The position numbers and the translations under genes are program-made. The notes under the pieces are model-generated. The model was not told the origin of the DNA. It worked only from the letters and a program-made list of their open reading frames with translations, and did no database searches. From the NCBI GenBank assembly GCA_052400685.1, contig JBQTGJ010000008.1: 64,000 bases of DNA. The stretch is one strand, 5' to 3'. The stretch comes from CAZHHH01 sp052400685. GTDB lineage: Bacteria > Bacteroidota > Bacteroidia > Bacteroidales > Marinilabiliaceae. Shown in pieces: positions 7,693 to 16,419 of this stretch (its first letter is position 1; each line of letters opens with the position of its first letter).

Positions 7693-7765
7693 TTAACCAC
7701 ACTTATAAACAAGTTATTAACAGAAATAACAGTCTTATTAACAACAAAAAATAAGTTTATCAACA
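7693..7765 (+). promoter_or_regulatory. Helically phased array of five DnaA-box-like 9-mers
   Basis: Same-strand 9-mers begin at 7693 (TTAACCACA), 7703 (TTATAAACA), 7714 (TTATTAACA), 7735 (TTATTAACA) and 7757 (TTATCAACA). The steps of 10, 11, 21 and 22 bp equal one or two helical turns, so all face the same side of the DNA. They resemble TTATNCACA DnaA boxes with a relaxed sixth position. A transcription-factor array upstream of the VanZ gene is the alternative. Confidence 0.6.
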
Positions 7766-7773
7766 AAACGTCG

Positions 7774-7781
7774 TATTTTTG
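7774..7781 (+). promoter_or_regulatory. Candidate -7 element of the VanZ gene
   Basis: TATTTTTG matches the Bacteroidota -7 consensus TAnnTTTG, 63 bp before the ATG and 8 bp after the 9-mer array. No well-spaced -33 element is seen. Confidence 0.4.
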
Positions 7782-7843
7782 TTAAAAATAGAGTTTATGA
7801 ACAGAAATTGTAATTTGCTGCCGCAATAAAAACAGATTAATAA

Positions 7844-8242
7844 ATGAACTACTTTACCATTCATATTCGTCAGTATAAATTTACAGCTATAATTACCCTC
7901 ATTATAACATTTGTGAGTTTAATGAACGAATCAAATATTCCATCAACCGGATGGTTATCTTTTAAAAACTCCGATAAAGTGGTTCATATAATTATGTATA
8001 TGACGCTTTCATATGTTTTGTTTTTAGAAAGAAACCAAAAAAGATACCTAAGTGTTCGTCATCACAAAATACCAAATTTTGTTTTTATGATTATTTTGAT
8101 TCTTATGGGTGGCGTTATAGAAATAATACAACCCATTGTATCAAACAGAAGTTGTAATTTACTTGATTTTTTAGCCAACGGAGTAGGAGCTATTTTTGGG
8201 TTTTTGCTATTCAAATATACCCACCGGCTATTAAAGCTCTAA
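7844..8242 (+). CDS. VanZ-like family membrane protein
   Basis: A 132-residue membrane protein with about four hydrophobic segments, ordered as in small VanZ-like proteins (PF04892). The conserved pattern is D-K-VVHIIMYM after the first loop, and E-II-QP before NLLDFLANGVGAIFGF. VanZ confers low-level teicoplanin resistance in one system, but the role of stand-alone homologues is unknown. The last 12 bp overlap the convergent Rrf2-family gene. Confidence 0.75.
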   Translation: MNYFTIHIRQYKFTAIITLIITFVSLMNESNIPSTGWLSFKNSDKVVHIIMYMTLSYVLFLERNQKRYLSVRHHKIPNFVFMIILILMGGVIEIIQPIVSNRSCNLLDFLANGVGAIFGFLLFKYTHRLLKL

Positions 8243-8677
8243 AAAAAGTTTTTCTTTACTTTCAAAATTATTCACGATACTACCAATCGTTTCTTTCTTA
8301 AAAAAGGAGACTATTTCCTGACGTATGGATGAATATTCATCGTGAACAGGACATTTTTTATGGGCCTCGTCGACACTATTACAAGGACGTGTACCCACAA
8401 TACAGGATTCAAAAAGGTCGGTACCATCAACAATTTCAACCACTTCGAATAAAGTCACTTTGAACGGATCTTTACTAAAACGAAAACCACCCGCCGGTCC
8501 TTTAACACTAGTGAGTATGCCTTTACGAACAAAAACCTGCAATATTTTACTCAAAAACTGCATTGGAACCTTTAATTCTGTGGCAATGGTTCGAACGTTA
8601 ACCAAACGTTCGGGAGTCGACTTAATACCAATATAAATAATTGATCTTAAGGCGTATTTACAAGTATTTGACAACAT
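8231..8677 (-). CDS. Rrf2-family transcriptional regulator (possible Fe-S sensor)
   Basis: A 148-residue Rrf2-type regulator. It has a winged helix-turn-helix (about 1-65, including the VKGPAGGFRFSKDP wing) and a C-terminal region with three cysteines, C92, C99 and C109. IscR and NsrR bind a [2Fe-2S] or [4Fe-4S] cluster through a similar trio, so iron-sulfur or nitric-oxide sensing is plausible. No isc, suf or nitrosative genes adjoin it, so targets are unknown. It overlaps the convergent VanZ gene by 12 bp. Two palindromic elements lie just upstream of its start. Confidence 0.85.
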   Translation of the reverse strand: MLSNTCKYALRSIIYIGIKSTPERLVNVRTIATELKVPMQFLSKILQVFVRKGILTSVKGPAGGFRFSKDPFKVTLFEVVEIVDGTDLFESCIVGTRPCNSVDEAHKKCPVHDEYSSIRQEIVSFFKKETIGSIVNNFESKEKLFLEL

Positions 8678-8702
8678 GATAGTATCGTATTTATGATAGT
8701 TA

Positions 8703-8846
8703 TAGTCTGTCTATAAAGTCAACTACTTCGTTACGCTTGTCATAAAAACAGTCATTTACGAAAAGTAAACGCCTTGATTTTTATGACTTCGCAAGCCTTG
8801 TATTTGAACTTTATAGTCAAACTCACGCGTTTATGTACAGACTCTA
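8703..8846 (+). repeat. Palindromic intergenic element, subfamily A
   Basis: Complete element with outer arms AGTCTGTCTATAAAGTC and TTTATGTACAGACT. The inner arms TGTCATAAAAA/TTTTTATGAC and the GCTTG/CAAGC pair are identical to the 2.5-kb copy. It lies 25 bp upstream of the Rrf2 gene start. Confidence 0.88.
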
Positions 8847-8848
8847 TT

Positions 8849-8991
8849 TGTGCTTGCAAGCAAAGTTCAGTTGCTGCATTAAATTTGTCCTGAAAACAAT
8901 CATTTACCGTGGCAAACTCACATTTTTAGAACTTCACAAACCGTATGTTTGCAATTTATATTTCAAACATTCAGTTTATTAACAGGCTCTA
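8849..8991 (+). repeat. Palindromic intergenic element, degenerate copy
   Basis: Tandem neighbour of the previous copy. It starts with TGCTTGCAAGCAAAG, as in subfamily B2, keeps CATTTACCGTGGCAAACTC in the centre and ends TTTATTAACAGGCTC. Many mismatches break the stems, so it is an old copy. Confidence 0.7.
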
Positions 8992-9100
8992 TTCAAGCGT
9001 CATTACTGCAAAATTCAATGATTAAGCAATAAAATACGCCTAAGACAAACATTATGAGTTTCCGGGCAAGCACAAAATAAATAATGTCCCGGCCTGATTT

Positions 9101-9541
9101 TTAGCGACAACTGATTTTTTGAATTCTGCGGATATGACGTCCGCCATCAAATGGTGTCTCTAAAAATAAATCAACAATTTCTTTAGCTTGTTCAACGGTA
9201 ACAAACCGACCCGGCAAACTGCAAATGTTAGCATCATTATGCGCCCGTGCCAATCTTGAAATTTCAGGTATCCAACACAAAGCCCCTCTGATACCCTGAT
9301 GTTTATTAGCCGTCATATTAATACCGTTGCCACTGCCACAAATAGTAAAACCCAACTGATTTTCACCATTCTCTACCGAAGTGGCTAAAGGGTGCGCATA
9401 ATCGGCATAATCAACACTTTCGGCAGAATTGGTACCAAAATCTTCTACCTTTATACCTTTACTTTCAATATAACTCTTCAAAATTTTCTTTAACTCATAC
9501 CCGGCATGATCACTACCAATGGCTACTTTTGTCCAATTCAT
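9101..9541 (-). CDS. rpiB: Ribose-5-phosphate isomerase B
   Basis: A 146-residue sugar isomerase of the RpiB/LacAB family. It interconverts ribose 5-phosphate and ribulose 5-phosphate in the pentose phosphate pathway. Visible motifs are the N-terminal GSDHAGYELK and the active-site C68 in TICGSGNG, with HNDANIC downstream. Its length is standard. It is monocistronic with a TATCTTTG -7 element on the minus strand at 9617-9624. Confidence 0.93.
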   Translation of the reverse strand: MNWTKVAIGSDHAGYELKKILKSYIESKGIKVEDFGTNSAESVDYADYAHPLATSVENGENQLGFTICGSGNGINMTANKHQGIRGALCWIPEISRLARAHNDANICSLPGRFVTVEQAKEIVDLFLETPFDGGRHIRRIQKISCR

Positions 9542-9616
9542 TCAATTAATAATTATAACTTATTATAAATAAATATATAACGAAACAATACGTTCACACT
9601 GTCTTCATTTACAGAC

Positions 9617-9624
9617 CAAAGATA
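9617..9624 (-). promoter_or_regulatory. Candidate -7 element of rpiB
   Basis: CAAAGATA on the plus strand reads TATCTTTG toward rpiB, an exact TAnnTTTG match, 75 bp upstream of the start. Confidence 0.5.
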
Positions 9625-9967
9625 ATAATTAAATGGCTCGAAACAGGTTACTAACAGTTCTGTTTAAATCATTGTTAATAATTTGTGAAAACAAGCGCAT
9701 AACTATTTAAAAATTTAAGTTGCTATTGTAAAAATGATTCACAAGCTAACTACAAAATCAAAAAGTCAACTATTGAAGCATCAATTTACAGATAGTTTTA
9801 AACAGCTTTAAGACCTAAATCACGTTGCTATGGCTTATGAAATTTTCAACTTTAAAAGTTCTTAACAACTGGTGAATAAACATCGTAAAGTATTATAATT
9901 AAATACGATATAAAATTAACGCATTGTTAATATCATCTTGATAAAGTACTTTTTAAAATAAAGTCAA

Positions 9968-9975
9968 TACTTTTG
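9968..9975 (+). promoter_or_regulatory. Candidate -7 element of nadA
   Basis: TACTTTTG, an exact TAnnTTTG match, followed by CAC as in the mnmG promoter. It lies 65 bp before the nadA ATG. No correctly spaced -33 TTTG is evident. Confidence 0.5.
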
Positions 9976-10040
9976 CACAAATGTTTTCAACAGAACTAAC
10001 AGCATAATACCATTATCATATAATTATTAAATCTATAAAT

Positions 10041-11036
10041 ATGAATAATAATAGTGTGTGGAAAAGTAAAGGTTTTGCAGCTGAACCTATTTCTGAAGAT
10101 TTAAATTTGGTGGAAGAAATAGAGCGGCTGAAAAAAGAGAAAAATGCTATTATTATGGCCCATTACTATCAAGATAAAGCCATTCAGGACATTGCAGATT
10201 TTGTAGGCGATAGTTTAGCTTTGGCTCAGCAGGCTGCTAAGACAGATGCTGATGTTATATTGCTGGCAGGGGTTTATTTTATGGGCGAAACAGCAAAAAT
10301 TTTGTCACCCGAGAAAAAGGTACTTATTCCAGATCTGAATGCGGGATGTTCATTGGCCGATAGTGCACCTGCTGCCGATTTTGAAGCTTTTGTAAAAAAA
10401 TATCCCAATCATCAGGTGGTTACTTATGTTAATACCACGGCAGCTGTAAAAGCTTTATCGGATGTGGTGGTCACTAGTACCAATGCACTGGGAGTTATTA
10501 ACAGCATACCTGGCGATCAGCCTATTTTGTTTGGTCCCGATCGTAACCTTGGTAACTATCTGGAAAGTTTAAGTGGTCGTAAAATGGTGTTATGGGATGG
10601 TGCGTGTCATGTTCATGAAAAGTTCTCCATTGATAAAATTGCTGACTTGAAGAAGCAATATCCGGAGGCCGAACTTTTGGCGCATCCTGAATGTAAACGT
10701 CCTTTGCTGATTATGGCCGATTTTGTGGGAAGTACGGCTGCGCTGTTAAAATATTCCATAAAGAGTGACAAAAATACGTTTATAGTAGCTACGGAGTCGG
10801 GTATTCTTCATCAGATGCAAAAAATGGCACCCGGTAAGACTTTTATTCCAGCACCGCCATTGGATTCTTCCTGTGGATGTAACGACTGTGAGTTTATGAA
10901 GTTGAATACGCTTAAAAAAGTATATTTGGCGCTAAATTATGAATATCCTGAAGTTTTTGTGGAAGAATCGGTGCGCATAAAAGCCTTGCGACCAATTGAA
11001 CGTATGTTAAAGATTTCGGAGGCATTGAAATTTTGA
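10041..11036 (+). CDS. nadA: Quinolinate synthase
   Basis: A 331-residue NadA. It condenses iminoaspartate with dihydroxyacetone phosphate to quinolinate in de novo NAD synthesis. The cluster ligands are visible: C103 (NAGCSLAD), C189 (GACHVHEKF) and the C-terminal group C278-x-C280-xx-C283. MAHYYQ near residue 39 is the family signature. nadB and nadC are not in this window, so the pathway genes are split. It begins the plus-strand run that starts after the candidate origin. Confidence 0.95.
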   Translation: MNNNSVWKSKGFAAEPISEDLNLVEEIERLKKEKNAIIMAHYYQDKAIQDIADFVGDSLALAQQAAKTDADVILLAGVYFMGETAKILSPEKKVLIPDLNAGCSLADSAPAADFEAFVKKYPNHQVVTYVNTTAAVKALSDVVVTSTNALGVINSIPGDQPILFGPDRNLGNYLESLSGRKMVLWDGACHVHEKFSIDKIADLKKQYPEAELLAHPECKRPLLIMADFVGSTAALLKYSIKSDKNTFIVATESGILHQMQKMAPGKTFIPAPPLDSSCGCNDCEFMKLNTLKKVYLALNYEYPEVFVEESVRIKALRPIERMLKISEALKF

Positions 11037-11164
11037 TGACGGTTCATCTACCAATAAATAAGGTCGATCTGTCTAAATGATTGGTTGGTCAATTTTTGTT
11101 CTGATATTTTATTTTTAACGTATGGCTTTTGTACTTTAGCATTTTCTGTTATTAAGAATTTTTT

Positions 11165-11548
11165 ATGAAGGAATTGTCTCTATTGTTGGTTGAGGATAAT
11201 TTGTTGAATCAAAAGCTTATTTTTTTGAATTTGACGCGTTACGGTTTTTCTATTGATGTGGCTAATAATGGTGTGGAGGCATTGGATAAAGTTTCAGATA
11301 AAAATTATGATCTTATTTTAATGGATTTGATGATGCCTGTGATGGATGGCTTTGAAGCCACGCGTTTGATTAGGACACGCGAAAAATCGCTGGGTGGTCA
11401 TACACCAATCATAGGATTAACAGCCAATACTTTTGATGCCGATCGTGAAAAATGTTTAGAGATTGGCATGGATGAATTTATGTCGAAACCTTTTGATGTT
11501 GAAGTATTTTTAGCCATTTTAAAAATTCTTAATATTGATTTCGATTAA
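11165..11548 (+). CDS. Stand-alone response regulator receiver domain
   Basis: A 127-residue single receiver domain with the acidic pair near residues 10-11 (VEDN), phosphoacceptor D54 (LMDLMMPVMDG), a threonine in GLTANTF and the conserved lysine in MSKPF. LLVEDNLLNQK is typical of receivers attached to hybrid histidine kinases, but no output domain or kinase gene is present here. It probably acts by protein-protein contact or phosphotransfer. It lies 128 bp after nadA; partner unknown. Confidence 0.88.
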   Translation: MKELSLLLVEDNLLNQKLIFLNLTRYGFSIDVANNGVEALDKVSDKNYDLILMDLMMPVMDGFEATRLIRTREKSLGGHTPIIGLTANTFDADREKCLEIGMDEFMSKPFDVEVFLAILKILNIDFD

Positions 11549-11691
11549 AATTCTTCAGTAAAGTACCACTTCGGTGATATTGTTGTTATCAATATTTTTT
11601 TTACATCAGTTAGCTTACATTTTAGAAAAAATGGGGTTTGGCTGTTGTCGTTAATTATAATTTTCGTTTTTTTGTCGTCTTAATAAATAGC

Positions 11692-12711
11692 ATGGATCTT
11701 GATCTTCATAACCCCGGTACCGACGGTCCGGGAGATATTGATTTAGAGCAACGCTTAAGGCCGCTATCGTTTAAAGATTTCAAGGGACAGCAAAAAATTG
11801 TTGACAACCTTGAAGTTTTTGTAGAAGCTGCTTTAATGCGCGGTGAGTCGTTGGATCATGTGTTACTTCATGGGCCGCCCGGTTTGGGTAAGACGACCTT
11901 ATCAAATATCATTGCCAACGAATTACATGTGGGTTTTAAATTGACAAGTGGTCCTGTTTTGGATAAACCGGGTGATCTTGCGGGTATTCTGACCAGTCTG
12001 GAACCCAATGATGTGTTGTTTATTGACGAAATTCATCGTTTAAGTTCGGTGGTCGAAGAGTATTTGTATTCGGCTATGGAGGATTTCAGAATTGATATTG
12101 TTATTGATAAAGGGCCGGGTGCCAAATCGATACAAATAGAGCTTAATCCTTTTACTTTAATCGGTGCAACCACACGTAGTGGTTTATTGACCAGTCCGTT
12201 ACGTGCCCGTTTTGGTATCAATTCACATTTAGAGTATTATGATACAGAGATATTGTCGGGCATAGTTTCGAGATCGGCACGTATTTTAAATGTTGCCATT
12301 GAAGATTCTGCAGCTCATGAAATAGCCCGTCGTAGCCGAGGCACACCACGTATTGCCAATGCTTTGCTACGTAGGGTGCGCGATTTTGCCATGGTTAAGG
12401 GTAGTGGTAGCATTGATATCGAAATAACCCGTTTCTCTTTAAAAGCGCTTAATATTGATAATTTCGGTCTGGATGATATGGATCGTAAAATACTTTTGGT
12501 ATTAATCGATAAATTTGATGGAGGACCAGTTGGGTTAACGACTATAGCAACTGCTATTGGCGAAGATAGTGGAACGATAGAAGAGGTTTACGAGCCTTTT
12601 CTCATAAAAGAAGGTTTTCTGAAGCGAACACCACGAGGGCGTGTGGTTACAACTTTGGCTTACGATCATTTTGGCAGAACGCCCGGTTCTATTCAAAACA
12701 CATTATTTTAA
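11692..12711 (+). CDS. ruvB: Holliday junction branch migration helicase subunit RuvB
   Basis: A 339-residue AAA+ ATPase that drives branch migration with RuvA. Walker A is GPPGLGKTT (61-69), Walker B is LFIDEIHRL near 112-120, and sensor 1 is GATTRSG. The C-terminal winged helix ends TPRGRVVT. The start at 11692 gives the usual RuvB length; an in-frame ATG at 11638 would add 18 unsupported residues. Its stop overlaps the start of the flippase gene (TAATG), indicating coupled translation. Confidence 0.95.
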   Translation: MDLDLHNPGTDGPGDIDLEQRLRPLSFKDFKGQQKIVDNLEVFVEAALMRGESLDHVLLHGPPGLGKTTLSNIIANELHVGFKLTSGPVLDKPGDLAGILTSLEPNDVLFIDEIHRLSSVVEEYLYSAMEDFRIDIVIDKGPGAKSIQIELNPFTLIGATTRSGLLTSPLRARFGINSHLEYYDTEILSGIVSRSARILNVAIEDSAAHEIARRSRGTPRIANALLRRVRDFAMVKGSGSIDIEITRFSLKALNIDNFGLDDMDRKILLVLIDKFDGGPVGLTTIATAIGEDSGTIEEVYEPFLIKEGFLKRTPRGRVVTTLAYDHFGRTPGSIQNTLF

Positions 12712-14162
12712 TGTCATCCGGTATTAAAGGTTTAGCTGGCGAAGCAATTATTTATGGGGCCACCACTATGATAGGCCGGCTTCTTAATTGGCTTCTTATG
12801 CCATTTTACATACGTACGTTAACCACGGGCGAATATGGAGTCATCGTTAATATTTACGGTGTTATTTCTATTCTTTTGGTTGTTTTTACCTATGGGTTGG
12901 AGACAGGTTTTTTCCGTTTTTCCAAAGAAGGGAAAAATCCATCTGTTTATAGTACTTCGCTTATAATGTTGGGCTGCTCCAGTGTTTTGCTCGTTACTGT
13001 TTCTTGGCTATTTTCGCCTTCTTTGAGTGATTTTTTTTATGGTGGCAACTACCATAAATCTGTTTTTTTGATGGGGTTAATAGTTGCTTTTGATTCTTTT
13101 TTATCTATCCCATTTGCTAATTTAAGGCTTGAAAATAAGGCGGTTCGCTTTGGTATTATAAAACTTACCAATATATTTTTGAATATATTTTTCAATCTGT
13201 TCTTTCTGTTGGCTGTGCCGTGGCTGATTAAACATCATTTATTAAGTGATTTTTGGCAATCGTTGTATGCTAAAGGGAATGGTGTTTTTTATGTACTTTT
13301 AAGTAATTTGATTGCTTCGGCTGGTATTGCATTATTTTTTATATCTGATTTTAAGCTTCTTAAATTTGGTTTGAATCGTACTTTGGCAACACGTATGCTA
13401 AGTTACTCATGGCCGGTTTTATTGGTTGGTATTACAGGCATGATTACTCAAAATAGTGATAAAATATTAATGCCTAAACTGATTAAAAACAATGGTTTAG
13501 AAGCTTTGGCTATTTATGGTGCTAATTTTAAAATCGGAGTTTTAATGAGTCTTTTTACCCAGTCGTTTAGGTTTGCTTTTGAGCCCTATTTCTTTAAGAA
13601 TGAAGGGAAAGGCGTTATGAGCTATGCGCGGATAATGGATTATTTTATTTTTTTCGGTCTGGTTATTTTTCTGGGTGTTATACTTTTTATGGATGTGATA
13701 AATATTATTCTTACGAAGGAATATTTATCAGGTAACATCATTATCCCTGCTGTTTTGTTGGGGCAGTTGTTTTATGGAATATATTTTAATCTGTCGCTAT
13801 GGTATAAGTTGACAGATAAGACTATTTATGGCGCTTTTTTTGGTTTTTTGGGTATGGTGGTCACCTTGGTTCTTAATTTCCTTTTAATACCGTTAATAGG
13901 TATTATAGGGGGTGCTTTGGCGATGTTGGCAGGTTATTTGTTAATGATGATAGTGTCTTATTTTTTAGGTCAACATTATTTTAAAGTGCCTTATCCTTTA
14001 AGACGGATTTCAATTTATTTTTTAGGCGCCGTTTTGGTTTATTATCTAAATGGCGTTATTGATTTGGACGCCATTTGGTTGACTTATTTTTTTAAGTCTT
14101 TGTTATTTCTTTTCTTTGCGCTGATTTTTGTTTTGGTGCAAAAGAAACTTTCATTTAAATAA
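12711..14162 (+). CDS. Oligosaccharide (lipopolysaccharide) flippase family protein
   Basis: A 483-residue integral membrane protein with about 12-14 hydrophobic segments. It opens with GEAIIYGATTMIGRLLNWLL, the usual beginning of Wzx/MurJ-type polysaccharide transporters of the MOP superfamily. It probably flips a lipid-linked glycan across the inner membrane; the substrate is unknown. It overlaps ruvB by one base and is 8 bp before dut. This order (flippase, dut, TPR, DUF4292, EnvC-like) recurs in Bacteroidota. Confidence 0.85.
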   Translation: MSSGIKGLAGEAIIYGATTMIGRLLNWLLMPFYIRTLTTGEYGVIVNIYGVISILLVVFTYGLETGFFRFSKEGKNPSVYSTSLIMLGCSSVLLVTVSWLFSPSLSDFFYGGNYHKSVFLMGLIVAFDSFLSIPFANLRLENKAVRFGIIKLTNIFLNIFFNLFFLLAVPWLIKHHLLSDFWQSLYAKGNGVFYVLLSNLIASAGIALFFISDFKLLKFGLNRTLATRMLSYSWPVLLVGITGMITQNSDKILMPKLIKNNGLEALAIYGANFKIGVLMSLFTQSFRFAFEPYFFKNEGKGVMSYARIMDYFIFFGLVIFLGVILFMDVINIILTKEYLSGNIIIPAVLLGQLFYGIYFNLSLWYKLTDKTIYGAFFGFLGMVVTLVLNFLLIPLIGIIGGALAMLAGYLLMMIVSYFLGQHYFKVPYPLRRISIYFLGAVLVYYLNGVIDLDAIWLTYFFKSLLFLFFALIFVLVQKKLSFK

Positions 14163-14170
14163 CGCGTAGG

Positions 14171-14608
14171 ATGTTGGAAATTAAAGTTATTAATAAGAGT
14201 CATCACAAATTGCCTGATTTTGGAACTATTCATTCAGCAGGCGTAGATCTCAGAGCATATATAGATACATCGATCGTTATTAAACCTTTTGAGAGAGTTT
14301 TGGTTCCTACCGGCCTTTTTATACAGTTGCCGGAAGGCTATGAAGCTCAAATACGACCTCGAAGTGGCCTCGCCTTTAAAAATGGTATCACTGTATTAAA
14401 TTCGCCTGGTACCATTGATGCTGATTACAGGGGTGAGATAAAAGTTATTCTTGTTAACCTTTCTAACGATGAATTTGTTATTAATGATGGAGAGCGTATA
14501 TGCCAGATGGTCATTAATAAATTTGAGCGGTTTAATTGGAAATTATCGGAGTCGTTAGATGATTCGGAAAGAGGTACGGGCGGATTTGGACATACTGGTA
14601 CACATTAA
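14171..14608 (+). CDS. dut: dUTP diphosphatase
   Basis: A 145-residue trimeric-type dUTPase that hydrolyses dUTP to dUMP, keeping uracil out of DNA and feeding dTMP synthesis. All motifs are in order: AGVDLRAY, IRPRSGLA, the substrate loop NSPGTIDADYRGEIKV, the QMVINKFE strand and the C-terminal RGTGGFGHTG arm. It is 8 bp after the flippase gene, and the TPR lipoprotein gene starts 20 bp further on. Confidence 0.95.
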   Translation: MLEIKVINKSHHKLPDFGTIHSAGVDLRAYIDTSIVIKPFERVLVPTGLFIQLPEGYEAQIRPRSGLAFKNGITVLNSPGTIDADYRGEIKVILVNLSNDEFVINDGERICQMVINKFERFNWKLSESLDDSERGTGGFGHTGTH

Positions 14609-14628
14609 TTTAGTGTAATTTTTTTTTT

Positions 14629-16404
14629 ATGAAGCGACTACAATTTTGGGCATTAATTTTTTTCACGGTTATTTATATTTCCGGATGTAAAACAACGGAG
14701 TCTGTTCCATCCTTCAATTCTTATTTATATCCGCAGGGTAAGAAGGCGACAATTCAAACCATTGACGGCTGGGATCAACGTAAGTTCGATTTTTATTTCA
14801 TGGAAGCCACTCGTCTTAAGATGATGGGTGATTTACAAAATTCTATATCCTATTACCGGGAGGCACTCAGTATCGATAGTACTTGTGCTACCTGTTTCTA
14901 TGAGTTGGGTAATATTCTTATTCAGAATAAAGAAATTCCGGCCTCCGAAACTTTTTTGTTTAAAGCTGTACAACTGGATCCTACAAATGAAGAATTTGTT
15001 AGCTTACTCAGTAAGTTATATATCAATTTAAACAAGGATACTCTGGCCTTGAGTGCCACGCAGCATTTGTTGGAACTTAAGCCCGAGAATCCTGAGTACA
15101 GGTATCAAATGGCTCAGCTTTATTATAAAATCAAAAATTATGATAAAGCTATCGGTCAACTTAATATTCTGGAACAAAATATGGGCATTAATGAGAATAT
15201 TTCTCTTGAGAAAATGTCCATATATGAGGAGCAGGATGATTTAAAAAGTGCAGAGGGTGAGTTGCTTAAACTCATCGAGCGATATCCGGCTAATAGTAAT
15301 TATAGGGTTTATTTGGGCGATTTTTATATACAACATAAAAAAATTGCTCAGGCTAAAAAGGTTTACGATCAGGTGTTACAGGATGATTCGTCTAACGGGT
15401 TTGTCTATTTCAGTTTGGCTAACTATTATCTGATTAATGATGATCTGCCCGCTTTTAAAACTAATTTATTTTTAGGTTTTGAAAATGGTAATATTCCTTT
15501 GGATGTTAAGTTGCAGAAACTTATGTCTTTCATGGTTACCAAGGATCAGAAAAATCACCCTTTAAAGGACGATGATTTTCATGCTATTTTGGATACTCTG
15601 GTGCATGTTCATCCTTATTCGGCCAAAGTATATAATATTTACGGTAATTTTTTACTCGACCAAAAGGATACCGTTAATGCGGGCAATCAGTTCGATACCT
15701 CTCTTTTAATTGATCAACGCCAGGAAGAAGTTTGGAATCAGTATCTAATTATCACTTTTCAATCGCAGGATACGAGCCGATTTAATACAATTTTTCCACA
15801 ATGTATGACGGTTTATCCCACTAATGGTTTTTTTAATTATCTGGGTGGTTTATCCTACTTTATGCAGGAGCGTTATGATTTGGCCCTTTATCATTTAAAT
15901 AACGCGGTTGCAGCACCCGATTATGCCGATGGCTTTTACAGTGACGCTTATGGCCTTATAGGTGATATATGGCATTTAAAAAATAATCTGGACAGTGCCT
16001 GGGTTAATTATGATAAGAGCCTGAAGTTGAATGCTAATAATGTGGCTGTTTTAAATAATTATGCCTATTATCTTGCCATCAATAATTTGAATTTGGATAA
16101 GGCCGAAGATATGATTAGCCGGGTTATTGAACTGGAACCCGGAAAAGCGACTTATCTGGATTCTTATGCCTGGGTTTTATTTAAAAAGGGTAAATTTTTG
16201 GATGCTCTTTTTGTTATAGAACAGGCTATAGAAGCTGATACTTCGGCAAGTGGTGTCATTCAGGAGCATTATGGTGACATACTTTTTAAAAATGGAGACG
16301 TTGATAAAGCACTTATATATTGGCAAAAGGCTGCTGCAACTGGCAGTTCTGATTTGAGTAAAACCTTGCCGCAAAAAATTAGAGATCGTTCTTATTATGA
16401 GTAA
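14629..16404 (+). CDS. TPR-repeat lipoprotein
   Basis: A 591-residue lipoprotein with a signal peptide ending at the lipobox YISGC (C20). The body is a long array of tetratricopeptide repeats, for example EATRLKMMGDLQNSISYYRE, SETFLFKAVQLDPTN and LNNYAYYLAINNLNLDKAE. TPR arrays are protein-binding scaffolds; placed before a DUF4292 lipoprotein and an EnvC-like factor, it may serve envelope or peptidoglycan assembly. Localisation to the inner leaflet of the outer membrane is inferred, not shown. Confidence 0.85.
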   Translation: MKRLQFWALIFFTVIYISGCKTTESVPSFNSYLYPQGKKATIQTIDGWDQRKFDFYFMEATRLKMMGDLQNSISYYREALSIDSTCATCFYELGNILIQNKEIPASETFLFKAVQLDPTNEEFVSLLSKLYINLNKDTLALSATQHLLELKPENPEYRYQMAQLYYKIKNYDKAIGQLNILEQNMGINENISLEKMSIYEEQDDLKSAEGELLKLIERYPANSNYRVYLGDFYIQHKKIAQAKKVYDQVLQDDSSNGFVYFSLANYYLINDDLPAFKTNLFLGFENGNIPLDVKLQKLMSFMVTKDQKNHPLKDDDFHAILDTLVHVHPYSAKVYNIYGNFLLDQKDTVNAGNQFDTSLLIDQRQEEVWNQYLIITFQSQDTSRFNTIFPQCMTVYPTNGFFNYLGGLSYFMQERYDLALYHLNNAVAAPDYADGFYSDAYGLIGDIWHLKNNLDSAWVNYDKSLKLNANNVAVLNNYAYYLAINNLNLDKAEDMISRVIELEPGKATYLDSYAWVLFKKGKFLDALFVIEQAIEADTSASGVIQEHYGDILFKNGDVDKALIYWQKAAATGSSDLSKTLPQKIRDRSYYE

Positions 16405-16419
16405 TTTGTAGTATTTTTT

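Larger units (their letters stand above)
9542..10040. other. AT-rich 0.5-kb spacer, candidate oriC
   Basis: The longest clearly AT-rich non-repeat spacer here, between divergent rpiB and nadA. Genes left of it have C above G on the plus strand, and nadA onward has G above C. It contains two TGTTAATA motifs (9673 and 9925), the reverse complement of the TATTAACA core in the phased array at 7.7 kb, and TTACTAACA at 9648. It also contains the rpiB and nadA promoters. No ORF is credible. Confidence 0.5.

Noticed and set aside
11638..11691. N-terminal extension of RuvB
   Set aside because: The 18 extra residues are hydrophobic and absent from RuvB families; the ATG at 11692 gives normal length.
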